The notes below the pieces were generated by a model. It worked only from the letters and a program-made list of their open reading frames with translations, was not told the origin of the DNA and searched no databases. Below, one piece after another: positions 42,560 to 50,899 of a stretch of 64,000 bases of DNA. Positions within the stretch are counted from its first letter, which is position 1. Each line of letters opens with the position of its first letter. Position numbers and translations under genes: made by a program. The DNA comes from Microbacterium sp. Root166 (GTDB taxonomy: Bacteria; Actinomycetota; Actinomycetes; Actinomycetales; Microbacteriaceae), in NCBI RefSeq assembly GCF_001427145.1, contig NZ_LMGL01000001.1:248823-312822 (forward strand), read 5' to 3'.

Positions 42560-42596
42560 GGGGGCAGGCCCCCGCATGCCAGGGGGCAGACCCCCT
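42560..42596. terminator. Paired G/C hairpins after tadA
   Basis: Two small perfect hairpins eight bases apart: GGGGG-CAGG-CCCCC (42560-42573) and AGGGGG-CAGA-CCCCCT (42581-42596), between the tadA stop and the DUF2306 start. They probably end the tadA transcript and resemble the one at 29621-29634. Confidence 0.55.
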
Positions 42597-42612
42597 GAAC
42601 TCGGGGCGCGCT

Positions 42613-43074
42613 TCAGCGCCTCGCGTCGAAGAAATCCCGCAGGAGAGCGGATGCCTCGGCCTCGCGCAGTCCGCCGACGACCTCGGCCCGGTACGGCAGC
42701 CGCCGGTCGCGCACGACGTCGTAGACCGAGCCGGCCGCGCCGGCCTTGTCGTCCCACGCGCCGAAGACGAGCCGCGACACCCGCGACTGCAGGACGGCTC
42801 CCGCGCACATGACACAGGGTTCGAGGGTGACCACGAGGGTGCAGCCCTCCAAGTTCCAGGAGGCGAGGGATGCCGCCGCCTCGCGCAGCGCGACGACCTC
42901 GGCGTGCGCGGTCGGGTCGTGCGTGATCTCGCGCCGGTTCGCACCTTCGCCGATGATCCGTCCGGCGGCATCGACGACGACAGCGCCGACCGGGACGTCG
43001 CCGGCGAGCGCGGCGGCTTTCGCGAGGGCCAGCGCGCGCTCCATGGCGTCGAGGTCGGCCGGCGCTGAGGTCAC
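42613..43074 (-). CDS. tadA: tRNA-adenosine deaminase (TadA-like)
   Basis: A 153-residue zinc deaminase that makes inosine at the tRNA-Arg wobble base. The zinc site is complete: HAE (residues 57-59, His ligand and catalytic Glu) and PCVMC (86-90). The GTG at 43074 is chosen because TACGCT (43081-43086 on the complement) lies exactly six bases upstream. It is divergent from upp with only 37 bases between. Confidence 0.88.
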   Translation of the reverse strand: MTSAPADLDAMERALALAKAAALAGDVPVGAVVVDAAGRIIGEGANRREITHDPTAHAEVVALREAAASLASWNLEGCTLVVTLEPCVMCAGAVLQSRVSRLVFGAWDDKAGAAGSVYDVVRDRRLPYRAEVVGGLREAEASALLRDFFDARR

Positions 43075-43080
43075 AGCACG

Positions 43081-43105
43081 AGCGTACGACCCCACGCACT
43101 ACCCT
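43081..43105. promoter_or_regulatory. Divergent leaderless promoters of tadA and upp
   Basis: TACGCT (43081-43086, complement) serves tadA and TACCCT (43100-43105) serves upp, each six bases before its start codon. The two -10 elements are only 13 bases apart, so the -35 region of each must overlap the other promoter, and both cannot be occupied together. Confidence 0.6.
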
Positions 43106-43111
43106 GGGCGT

Positions 43112-43744
43112 ATGCGCCTGCACGTCGCCGATCATCCCCTCATCACCCACAAGCTCACGGTGCTGCGCGACAAGCGCACCTCGTCGCCGGTGTTCCGCCA
43201 GCTGACCGAGGAGCTCGTGACCCTTCTGGCCTACGAGGCGACGCGCAACGTGCGCGTCTCGCCGATCGAGATCGAGACGCCGGTCACGACGACCACGGGC
43301 GTCAAGATCAGCGAGCCGCGACCCCTCGTCGTCCCGATCCTGCGTGCCGGTCTGGGCATGCTCGAAGGCATGGTGAAGCTGGTCCCGACCGCCGAGGTCG
43401 GCTTCCTGGGCATGGTCCGCAACGAAGAGACGCTCGAGCCCTCGACCTACGCCGAGCGCCTGCCCGACGACCTCAGCGACCGCCAGTGCTTCGTGCTGGA
43501 CCCGATGCTCGCCACCGGCGGCTCGCTCGGCGCGGCGATCGAGTTCCTCTTCGCCCGCGGCGCGCAGGACGTCACCGCCATCTGCCTGCTCGGCGCTCCC
43601 GAGGGGGTCGCCGCGCTCGAGAAGCAGGTCGACGGCCGCGACGTCACCCTGGTGCTGGGCGCCATGGACGAGCGGCTGAACGAGAAGGGCTACATCGTCC
43701 CCGGTCTCGGCGACGCCGGCGATCGGCTCTACGGCACGGTCTGA
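43112..43744 (+). CDS. upp: Uracil phosphoribosyltransferase
   Basis: A 210-residue enzyme forming UMP from uracil and PRPP. The PRPP-binding loop [12 protein letters not shown] near residues 128-139, [14 protein letters not shown] near 75-88 and the C-terminal [17 protein letters not shown] are diagnostic. The leaderless start follows TACCCT by six bases. Confidence 0.95.
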   Translation: MRLHVADHPLITHKLTVLRDKRTSSPVFRQLTEELVTLLAYEATRNVRVSPIEIETPVTTTTGVKISEPRPLVVPILRAGLGMLEGMVKLVPTAEVGFLGMVRNEETLEPSTYAERLPDDLSDRQCFVLDPMLATGGSLGAAIEFLFARGAQDVTAICLLGAPEGVAALEKQVDGRDVTLVLGAMDERLNEKGYIVPGLGDAGDRLYGTV

Positions 43745-43774
43745 TCCCGCGCACGCAGGGTCACGCGACACTCG

Positions 43775-43824
43775 TCTGTGCGAAATGGTCTCTCCCGCGC
43801 CCGCGGAGATCGCACTCGCACAGA
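43775..43824 (+). terminator. Hairpin after upp
   Basis: TCTGTGCGA (43775-43783) and its inverted copy TCGCACAGA (43816-43824) enclose a 32-base, itself foldable, GC-rich loop, 30 bases after the upp stop. Confidence 0.5.
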
Positions 43825-43862
43825 TGAACCCGCGCACGGCAAGGCCTGCCGCAGACGTGACG

Positions 43863-43898
43863 GTGCGGCATCCGCCCCTCGCCGAACGAATGCCGCAC
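43863..43898. repeat. 9-bp inverted repeat between upp and DUF3467 gene
   Basis: GTGCGGCAT (43863-43871) and ATGCCGCAC (43890-43898), perfect arms and an 18-base loop, in the 245-base gap between convergent genes. It likely terminates the DUF3467 transcript from the other strand. No gene is seen in the gap. Confidence 0.45.
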
Positions 43899-43989
43899 CC
43901 GCGTCTATCCGACGCCTCGCCAGGCTACGGTGACGCGTGAACCCTACGTACGGGGTTGACATGCCGCTCCACGGCGTCTAGTCCGACCG

Positions 43990-44310
43990 TCAGGTGTCGA
44001 GCAGCGGCCCTTGGGGGTTGCGGCGGCCGGTCTCCTGCTCCCAGAACTCGAGCTGCTGAGTGAGCGCCTTGGCCAGCTCGAACACCTGCTCGGGGGGAAT
44101 CCGGATGCGGCTGACCACGCGTGCCGGGACGACGGTGTGGTGCTCGCCCGTCTCGGGATCGACCTGATCGCGCGGCGGCTGCGCCAGCGTGAGGAAGTCC
44201 ATCACGAACACCGTCGGCGTATGCCACACGTTCGCGAAGTCGGCGTAGTTGCCTGCGATGTGCTCGGGAGGCAGGTCGATCTCGAACTTCCGGGGCGCCT
44301 CGTCGGCCAT
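43990..44310 (-). CDS. DUF3467 family protein
   Basis: A 106-residue protein of the DUF3467 family: IAGNYADFANVWHTPTVFVMDF near residues 18-39 and RVVSRIRIPPEQVFELAKALTQQLEFWE near 64-91. Members occur widely in bacteria and some archaea with no known role. A strong AGGAGGAAT ribosome-binding site precedes the ATG; TAGACT (44340-44345 on the complement) is the probable -10, giving a leadered mRNA unlike its neighbours. Confidence 0.82.
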   Translation of the reverse strand: MADEAPRKFEIDLPPEHIAGNYADFANVWHTPTVFVMDFLTLAQPPRDQVDPETGEHHTVVPARVVSRIRIPPEQVFELAKALTQQLEFWEQETGRRNPQGPLLDT

Positions 44311-44353
44311 GGATTCCTCCTGGGGTCGCTGTGTGCGCGAGTCTACGCGCGGC

Positions 44354-47300
44354 TCAGCCGCGGCCGACCAGGCGGGCGAACCCGCTCAGGCGCGCGACTC
44401 CCTCCGGCGTCCGCGGCAGGTCGTCGAGCAGCGCGGGCGAGTGCACCAGGTAGGCGGTGTGCTTGGCGCGCGAGATCGCGACGTTGAGCCGGTTGCGCAG
44501 CAGCAGGAACTCAAGCCCCCTCGGGGCGTCGCGTCCCGACGACGCCGCCAGCGACACGATGGCGACCGCCGCCTCCTGACCCTGGAACTTGTCGACCGTC
44601 CCGGCGGGCACGTCGGGGAACCCGGCGGCGGCGAGTGCCTCCTCGACCGCGACCTGCTGGGCGTTGTACGGCGTCACGACGATGATGTCGCTCTGCTCCA
44701 ACGCGCGCGGGGCGACCGGCGTGGTCACGCCGTCATCCTCGATCCGGATGTCGGACCACGAGCGTCCGATGACGTCGCGCACGATCTCGACGACGGCCGC
44801 CGCCTCTTCGCGGGACTGCGTCGCGTTACCCCGGTGACGAAGCGGAACCGGCCGCACGCCCGCCTCGACGCCGTCGAGTGCGCGCAGGGCCGTCGACGGG
44901 TGCGCGGCGAGCTCGCCGCGGTACGACAGCTTCGACACCGGTTCGGCGACGGCGGGGTGCATGCGCCAGGTGCGCGCCAGGAAGTAGCCGTACTCGGGGG
45001 GGACGACGTCGGCGCCGTCCATCACCCAGCCGAGCGCCGACGTGTCGACGGGTTCGGGGTGGGTGCCCTGACTCACCTGCGGCAGCTGCTGCGGGTCACC
45101 GAGCAGAAGCAGGCGCGGCGCCGCCAGCGAGACCGCGATCGTCGAGGCGAGCGAGAACTGCCCTGCCTCGTCGATGACGAGCAGGTCGAGGCTGCCGCGC
45201 GGGATGCGGCCCTCGTGGCTGAAGTCCCAGGCGGTGCCGCCGAACACGAACCCGGACTCCGCGTGCTGGGCGGCGAACTCGGCGACGCCGTTCTTGCGCA
45301 GCGGCGTGAAGCAGTACGTCTCGCGCTCGGTCTTGGGCGCTTTGCCGACGAGCTCTTTCGCCACGCCGGCGGCGACGATGCGCTCGAGCATGTTCTCGAC
45401 CACGGCGTGCGACTGCGCCACCACGCCGACCTTGAAGCCGCGCTCGCGCACGAGCCGGGCGATGACGTGCGACCCGACGTAGGTCTTGCCCGTGCCGGGA
45501 GGACCCTGAACGGCGAGATAGCTCCGGTCGAGGTCCTGGACGGCGCGCACGATCGCGTCGACGTCGTCACCCGTGGAGGCGGGCAGGGCGCCGGTGAGCG
45601 TGCGAGGGGGCAGGCGTCGCAGGATGTCGGTCGCCGGGTCGGCGGGCAGGGGCGGCGCCGCGTCGATGACGGCATCCGCCCACGCATTGATCGCGGACTG
45701 CTGGTTGCCGGCTGACGGCGGCGCGGCCGGCGTGATCGCGAGCGGCAGCGGCGACCAGGTCACGCCGTCGACGGCGGTCTCTTCGATGAGCACTCCGTCG
45801 TCGAGGACCTCGAGCACCGTCACCGACCGGGCGGAGTGGATCCACCGCGGCGAGGCCTCGGACGGGTACGGCGCGGGCAGCTCGTAGAGGACGAAGGGGT
45901 TCGTGCCCACGCTGAAGCGCGTGCCCGGTGCCAGCTCGCCCCGGAGCTCGATCGTGCGTCGCTCACCGCCCCGGCCGCTCTCGAGGAAGTGCCAGTCCTC
46001 GACCACGCGGGAGCGGGTCGGGTCGACCACGGCGACGTCGCGCGTCTCTTCCCACAGCGGCACGGGCTCGCGCAGGCGGAGGAAGTGCGTAGCCCAGAAC
46101 GATTTGGACTCGCGCGGGTAGTAGTCGATCGCCGCCGCACCCAGCCGAAGCGCCTGCGACTCGCTCGAGTCGGCCCCGTGCTCGCCGGCCAGCCGCTCGA
46201 GGGCGAGCGCCCGGGGCGACGGCTCGTAGGCGCGCTCGTCCGGTTCGGGGTTGGGAGACGGCAGCAGCTGAGCGGCGCGCGCGCGATCAACGAGCCAATC
46301 GCGCAGGCGCCGCGTCGACACGCAGTCGTAGCGGTTGTAGTCCGCGAGATCGTCCAGGATCGCGCGGGACCCGGCGTCGTCACCATCGGCGCCGAGCGCA
46401 CGGGCTTCGACGTAGCGGACGATGGAGTCGTCCCCCTTCTGCACATCGCTCGTGCGCACCTCGTCGCCCATGTAGAGCGGCTCGAGCTTCTTGATCGAGT
46501 AGGACCGCGACCCGACCCGCAGCGCGCGGCGCACGATCGGGTAGAGGTCGACGAAGACGCCGTCGCGCAGCAGCCGGTCGACATCGGTCTCGCGCACGCC
46601 GTGACGAGCGGCCATCGCCAGCAGGTGCGTGGGCTCGTAGGGGGCGTAGTGGTAGATGTGCATGCCCGGATGCTGCTGGCGGCGCAGGTTGACGATGTCG
46701 ACGAACGTCTCGAGCGCCCGCTTCTCGTCCGCGAACGAGTGCGCCCACAGCGCGGTGTACTGCTCGCGCTCGTCGACCCAGCCGAACAGATAGTCGATGC
46801 CCCACTGCACCGGCTCGCCCTCGCGCCCGGGCGGCTGCGGCTCGGTGTGCAGCGGGTCGCCCTCGAAGTCGAAGAACAGGTCGCCGTGGTCAGGACGGGG
46901 AAGCGCCCCCAGCGCGGTCGGCGCGACGACTTCGAAGGTGGGCACCGGCGGCAGGCTGCCATTGGACGACGGCGTCGACGTGAGCGGCGGAGTGCCGGCG
47001 GGGCTCTGCAGCTGCAGCCGTGCCTGCGTGCGCAGCATGCCGAACGTGTCGGGGTTCATGCCGGCCGGCCCGGTCGGCGCGACCGCGAGGTCTTCGATCG
47101 TGCCGAACCCGGCGGCGCGCAGGCGATCGCGCTGCACCGGCCGCATGCCGGCCACGAGCAGCAGATCGCGCGAGGCCACGACCTCGCTGTCGCACGTGGC
47201 GCAGCGTCCGCACGCCACGACGTCGAGGTCGCCGCGCGGGTCGCCCCAGGCGATGGGCGCACCGTCGACGCCGAGATCGATGCGCCGATCGGCGATGAGC

Positions 47301-47908
47301 GCAGCGAGGCGCTCGCGACGGAGGGCGAACACCGGCATGAGGTCGTCGACCTCGTGCACGCTCGTCGAGCCGTCGCCGAGCAGAAGCTCGACCCGGTCGG
47401 CGCGTGCGACGCCGAGGCGGTCGAGCTGATCGACGTACGCCGCCAGCTGCATCAGCGCCGTCACCCGCGCGTGGCGCGCGAGCTTGGTGTCCTGCACGAT
47501 CCAGCGGCCCTGGTCATCGCGCACCAGGAAGTCGGCGAAGCCGACGAAGTCGCTCGTCGAGAAGGCCGCCTGATAGACGACGTCGGCATCCGAGGCGAGC
47601 GCCGCGTTGGTGAGCGCGACCGCTTCGGCCAGGGCCGCGGCATCCGAAGAGCGCGTCTCGGGGATCTCGACGACCCCGCTGCCGAACCGCTCGACGTACT
47701 CGGCGAGCACCCGGAGCTCGTGCGCCGTGCCCAGCCGCCCGGCGCGCTTGAGCGTCTCGTCCTCGGGCTCTTCGATCGCCACGATGCGCCCGAGCTTGGC
47801 GTCGATGGAACGCACCCACGCGAACTCGCACTCCGCCGCCGCCTTGAGGTCGCTCGCGCTCCATACGACCCGGCCTTCGCCGCCGCCGTCTCCCGGGATG
47901 TACCGCAT
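44354..47908 (-). CDS. RecB-like nuclease/UPF1-like helicase fusion (TM0106 family)
   Basis: An 1184-residue protein. The N-terminal half is a TM0106-type (TIGR03491) RecB-like nuclease with CGRCATC near residues 237-243 (an iron-sulfur-type cysteine cluster; only part visible by eye), and an RNase-H-like DLFFDFEGDP. The C-terminal half is an SF1 helicase: Walker A GPPGTGKTY (Lys808), LLVIDEAGQ, GDPQQLPQ and the late RLNVAISRAK. Such fusions are thought to process DNA or RNA ends; role unknown. The DUF3467 gene lies upstream on this strand. Confidence 0.8.
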   Translation of the reverse strand: MRYIPGDGGGEGRVVWSASDLKAAAECEFAWVRSIDAKLGRIVAIEEPEDETLKRAGRLGTAHELRVLAEYVERFGSGVVEIPETRSSDAAALAEAVALTNAALASDADVVYQAAFSTSDFVGFADFLVRDDQGRWIVQDTKLARHARVTALMQLAAYVDQLDRLGVARADRVELLLGDGSTSVHEVDDLMPVFALRRERLAALIADRRIDLGVDGAPIAWGDPRGDLDVVACGRCATCDSEVVASRDLLLVAGMRPVQRDRLRAAGFGTIEDLAVAPTGPAGMNPDTFGMLRTQARLQLQSPAGTPPLTSTPSSNGSLPPVPTFEVVAPTALGALPRPDHGDLFFDFEGDPLHTEPQPPGREGEPVQWGIDYLFGWVDEREQYTALWAHSFADEKRALETFVDIVNLRRQQHPGMHIYHYAPYEPTHLLAMAARHGVRETDVDRLLRDGVFVDLYPIVRRALRVGSRSYSIKKLEPLYMGDEVRTSDVQKGDDSIVRYVEARALGADGDDAGSRAILDDLADYNRYDCVSTRRLRDWLVDRARAAQLLPSPNPEPDERAYEPSPRALALERLAGEHGADSSESQALRLGAAAIDYYPRESKSFWATHFLRLREPVPLWEETRDVAVVDPTRSRVVEDWHFLESGRGGERRTIELRGELAPGTRFSVGTNPFVLYELPAPYPSEASPRWIHSARSVTVLEVLDDGVLIEETAVDGVTWSPLPLAITPAAPPSAGNQQSAINAWADAVIDAAPPLPADPATDILRRLPPRTLTGALPASTGDDVDAIVRAVQDLDRSYLAVQGPPGTGKTYVGSHVIARLVRERGFKVGVVAQSHAVVENMLERIVAAGVAKELVGKAPKTERETYCFTPLRKNGVAEFAAQHAESGFVFGGTAWDFSHEGRIPRGSLDLLVIDEAGQFSLASTIAVSLAAPRLLLLGDPQQLPQVSQGTHPEPVDTSALGWVMDGADVVPPEYGYFLARTWRMHPAVAEPVSKLSYRGELAAHPSTALRALDGVEAGVRPVPLRHRGNATQSREEAAAVVEIVRDVIGRSWSDIRIEDDGVTTPVAPRALEQSDIIVVTPYNAQQVAVEEALAAAGFPDVPAGTVDKFQGQEAAVAIVSLAASSGRDAPRGLEFLLLRNRLNVAISRAKHTAYLVHSPALLDDLPRTPEGVARLSGFARLVGRG

Positions 47909-48009
47909 GCCACCGCCTTTCCCCACGACCCTAGCCGCGTGGACCGACAGCACCGTCGCTGTGGAGGGCAATCGCACCGCGGCGGGGAGCCTCCTGCCAG
48001 ACTGGGGGC

Positions 48010-50070
48010 ATGAGCACGAGCCTCCCCTTCGAGAGCGCGTACCGGCACGGGTTCGCGCGGGTCGCGGCCTGCACGATCCCGCTGACGATCGCGGATCCGG
48101 CCGCCAACGCCGACGCGGTCCTGGCCACCGCGCGCGAGTGCGACGCCGAGTCCGTCGCGGTCGCGGTCTTCCCGGAGCTGTGCCTGACCGGGTACTCGCT
48201 CGAGGATCTCGTGATGCAGGATGCCGTGCTCGACGCCGTCGAAGGAGCCATCGCGCGACTGGTCGAGGCATCCGAGGATCTCTTCCCGATGCTCGTGGTC
48301 GGTGCGCCGCTGCGTCATCGCAACCGCCTCTACAACTGCGCTGTGATCATCCACCGCGGCGAGCTGCTCGGCGTCGCCCCCAAGTCGTACCTGCCGACGT
48401 ACCGCGAGTTCTACGAGCGCCGCTGGTACGCCCCGGGCGACGACCAGGCCGGTGAGTACGTCCGGGTCGGCGAGCTCGAGGCGCCGTTCGGTCCCGACCT
48501 GCTCTTCGAGGCGATCGACGTGCCCGGCCTCGTGGTGCACGCGGAGGTGTGCGAGGACGTCTGGGTGCCGATCCCCCCGTCGGCCGGTGCCGCGCTGGCC
48601 GGGGCGACCGTGCTGCTCAACCTCAGCGGCAGCCCCATCACGATCGCCCGCGCCGAGGACCGCAAGGACCTGTGCAAGTCGCAGTCGCTGCGCTGCCTGG
48701 CCGCCTACGCCTACGCAGCGGCGGGCATGGGCGAGTCCACGAACGACGTGTCGTGGGACGGTCAGACCATGATCTACGAGGGCGGCAACCTGCTCGCCGA
48801 GACCGAGCGCTTCCCCGACGGACCGCGCCGGTCGGTCGCCGACGTCGACCTCGACCGCCTGCGGCAGGACCGCCTCCGGCAGGGCACGTTCGACGACAAT
48901 CGCCGCACCTACGACCCGCAGTTCCGCGTCGTGCACTTCGAGCTCGACCCGCCCGCGACGGACGTCGGGCTGCGGCGCGCCCTCGACCGGTTCCCGTTCG
49001 TCCCCGACGACCCCGCACGGCTCGCGCAGGACTGCTACGAGGCGTTCAACATCCAGGTCTCGGGCCTGGTCCAGCGCATGCAGTCCATCGGCGCGCCGAA
49101 GCCCGTCATCGGCGTGAGCGGCGGCCTCGACTCCACGCACGCGCTGCTCGTGGTCGCGCGGGCGATGGACCGCATGGGACGCCCGCGCAGCGACATCCTG
49201 GCGTACACGATGCCGGGGTTCGCTACGAGCGACCACACCAAGTCGAACGCGATCGCCCTCGCGGAGTCGGTCGGCGCCTCGATCGAGACCATCGACATCC
49301 GGCCCGCCGCGACCGAGATCCTCGAGGGCATCAAGCATCCGTTCGCGGGCGGCGAGCCGGTGTACGACGTGACCTTCGAGAACGTGCAGGCCGGCATCCG
49401 GACGGACTTCCTCTTCCGCCTCGCGAACCAGCACGGCGGCATGGTGATCGGCACGTCCGATCTCTCGGAGCTCGCCCTCGGCTGGGCGACCTACGGCGTC
49501 GGCGACCATATGAGCCACTACGCCGTCAACGCCGGCGTGCCCAAGACCCTGATCCAGCACGTCATCCGCTGGGTGATCGCGCACCGAGAGGGCGTCGACG
49601 ACGCCGAGGCCGCGGTGCTGCAGTCCGTGCTCGACACCGAGATCTCTCCCGAGCTGGTGCCGGCCGGGCAGGACGGCAAGATGCAGTCCACCGAGGACCG
49701 CATCGGACCGTACGCGCTGCACGACTTCGCGCTGTACCACGTGCTGCGATTCGGCTTCCGTCCGTCGAAGATCGCGTATCTGGCGTCGCAGGCGTGGGGC
49801 GACAAGGATGCCGGAGCCTGGCCTCCCGGCTTCCCCGCCGAGGACCGCTTCGCGTACGACCTCGCCGCCGTGGCCAAGTGGCTGCAGGTGTTCCTGCGGC
49901 GCTACTTCGCGTTCGCGCAGTTCAAGCGCTCGGCGATCCCCAACGGGCCCAAGGTCTCACCCGCGGGGTCGCTGTCGCCGCGCGGCGACTGGCGCGCGCC
50001 GTCGGACGGCAACGCCAACGCCTGGATCGCAGAGCTCAAGGCCGCACTCCCCGAGCTCGTCGAGGAATGA
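48010..50070 (+). CDS. nadE: Glutamine-dependent NAD+ synthetase
   Basis: A 686-residue enzyme that amidates deamido-NAD using glutamine. The N-terminal nitrilase-type amidase has the triad Glu56 (FPELCLTGY), Lys125 and Cys181 (HAEVCEDVW); the C-terminal synthetase has the P-loop SGGLDST (370-376). It is the large two-domain form common in actinobacteria. CAGACT lies six bases before the ATG, compatible with a leaderless start. Confidence 0.95.
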   Translation: MSTSLPFESAYRHGFARVAACTIPLTIADPAANADAVLATARECDAESVAVAVFPELCLTGYSLEDLVMQDAVLDAVEGAIARLVEASEDLFPMLVVGAPLRHRNRLYNCAVIIHRGELLGVAPKSYLPTYREFYERRWYAPGDDQAGEYVRVGELEAPFGPDLLFEAIDVPGLVVHAEVCEDVWVPIPPSAGAALAGATVLLNLSGSPITIARAEDRKDLCKSQSLRCLAAYAYAAAGMGESTNDVSWDGQTMIYEGGNLLAETERFPDGPRRSVADVDLDRLRQDRLRQGTFDDNRRTYDPQFRVVHFELDPPATDVGLRRALDRFPFVPDDPARLAQDCYEAFNIQVSGLVQRMQSIGAPKPVIGVSGGLDSTHALLVVARAMDRMGRPRSDILAYTMPGFATSDHTKSNAIALAESVGASIETIDIRPAATEILEGIKHPFAGGEPVYDVTFENVQAGIRTDFLFRLANQHGGMVIGTSDLSELALGWATYGVGDHMSHYAVNAGVPKTLIQHVIRWVIAHREGVDDAEAAVLQSVLDTEISPELVPAGQDGKMQSTEDRIGPYALHDFALYHVLRFGFRPSKIAYLASQAWGDKDAGAWPPGFPAEDRFAYDLAAVAKWLQVFLRRYFAFAQFKRSAIPNGPKVSPAGSLSPRGDWRAPSDGNANAWIAELKAALPELVEE

Positions 50071-50169
50071 TCGAGCGGATGCCGCGGCTGATGGGCCCAC
50101 ACCCCGGAGGCTCCGCGCAGCGCGTAGCGATGCGTGGAGAAGGGTGGGGAGCATCCGGATCATCCGGCG

Positions 50170-50748
50170 TCAGACCGGCGCGGCCCCGTAGGCGAGCGTG
50201 ATGATCCAGCTGTCGCGCGAGAGATCGGCGAGCTGGTAGTAGACGCGACGGTCCGGGATCCAGCCCTTGGTCAGCGGCGAGTCGAGGCGGACGTGGTCCG
50301 CAGCCACCCGGGCACCGCGCCCGTCGGCGTCGCGGACGGCTTGCACCCGCGTCCAGTGCGCGAGGCGCTTGCCGAGGTCGGCGTCTTCCAGCAGGTGCGA
50401 GTGACGCTGCATCTCGTGCAGGGTGGCGTCGTCGGGGTGCGCGTCCCGCAGGTCCAGCCCGAGCGGCACCGCGGGATCGGCGACGGCCACCACGGTCGCG
50501 GCCCGGAAGTTCGCGTTGCGGATGTGCAGCGGGACCTCCTTCCCCTCGACCTCGGCGATGAGATGGGTGTGGAAGCCGAAGTCGCGGGGCGCCTCCCGCT
50601 CGATCCGCACCGCCCGCTCGTCGACACCGAGCTGCGCGGCCACGATCTCCCGGGCGAGCGCGCGCTTGCGGTCGTGCTCGGGAAGCTTCGGGTCCCAGCC
50701 GAGCCGGACCGTGATCCCGGCAGGAGCGTCCAGCAGCACAGATTGCAT
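50170..50748 (-). CDS. 4'-phosphopantetheinyl transferase-like protein
   Basis: A 192-residue protein recalling the Sfp/AcpT fold: repeated halves, LGLDLRDAHPDDATLHEMQRH near residues 95-115 (compare the GIDIE motif), and KRLAHWTRVQAVRDADG near 123-139 where the WT-KEA-xxK motif normally sits. The catalytic Glu/Lys pair is not recognisable here (TRVQAV instead), so it may be inactive or a distant relative. The ATG has AGAGGTGG upstream. No synthase gene is nearby. Uncertain. Confidence 0.4.
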   Translation of the reverse strand: MQSVLLDAPAGITVRLGWDPKLPEHDRKRALAREIVAAQLGVDERAVRIEREAPRDFGFHTHLIAEVEGKEVPLHIRNANFRAATVVAVADPAVPLGLDLRDAHPDDATLHEMQRHSHLLEDADLGKRLAHWTRVQAVRDADGRGARVAADHVRLDSPLTKGWIPDRRVYYQLADLSRDSWIITLAYGAAPV

Positions 50749-50899
50749 GATCCACCTCTTCCCGCGGACCCTCCGCTCCTTCATCCTGGCCGCGCGTGCG
50801 CCGCGGCGGAAGAGACGCGCCGCGTTCCCCTGCGGCGCCGATTAGCCCCCGACCGGGCGCCGCGCAAGACCGTGGCGGCCCCCGATCGTCGCCGCGACC

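Noticed and set aside
43745..43989. tRNA or small RNA in the 245-base gap after upp.
   Set aside because: Only two hairpins are seen; no cloverleaf, no conserved T-loop, no promoter.
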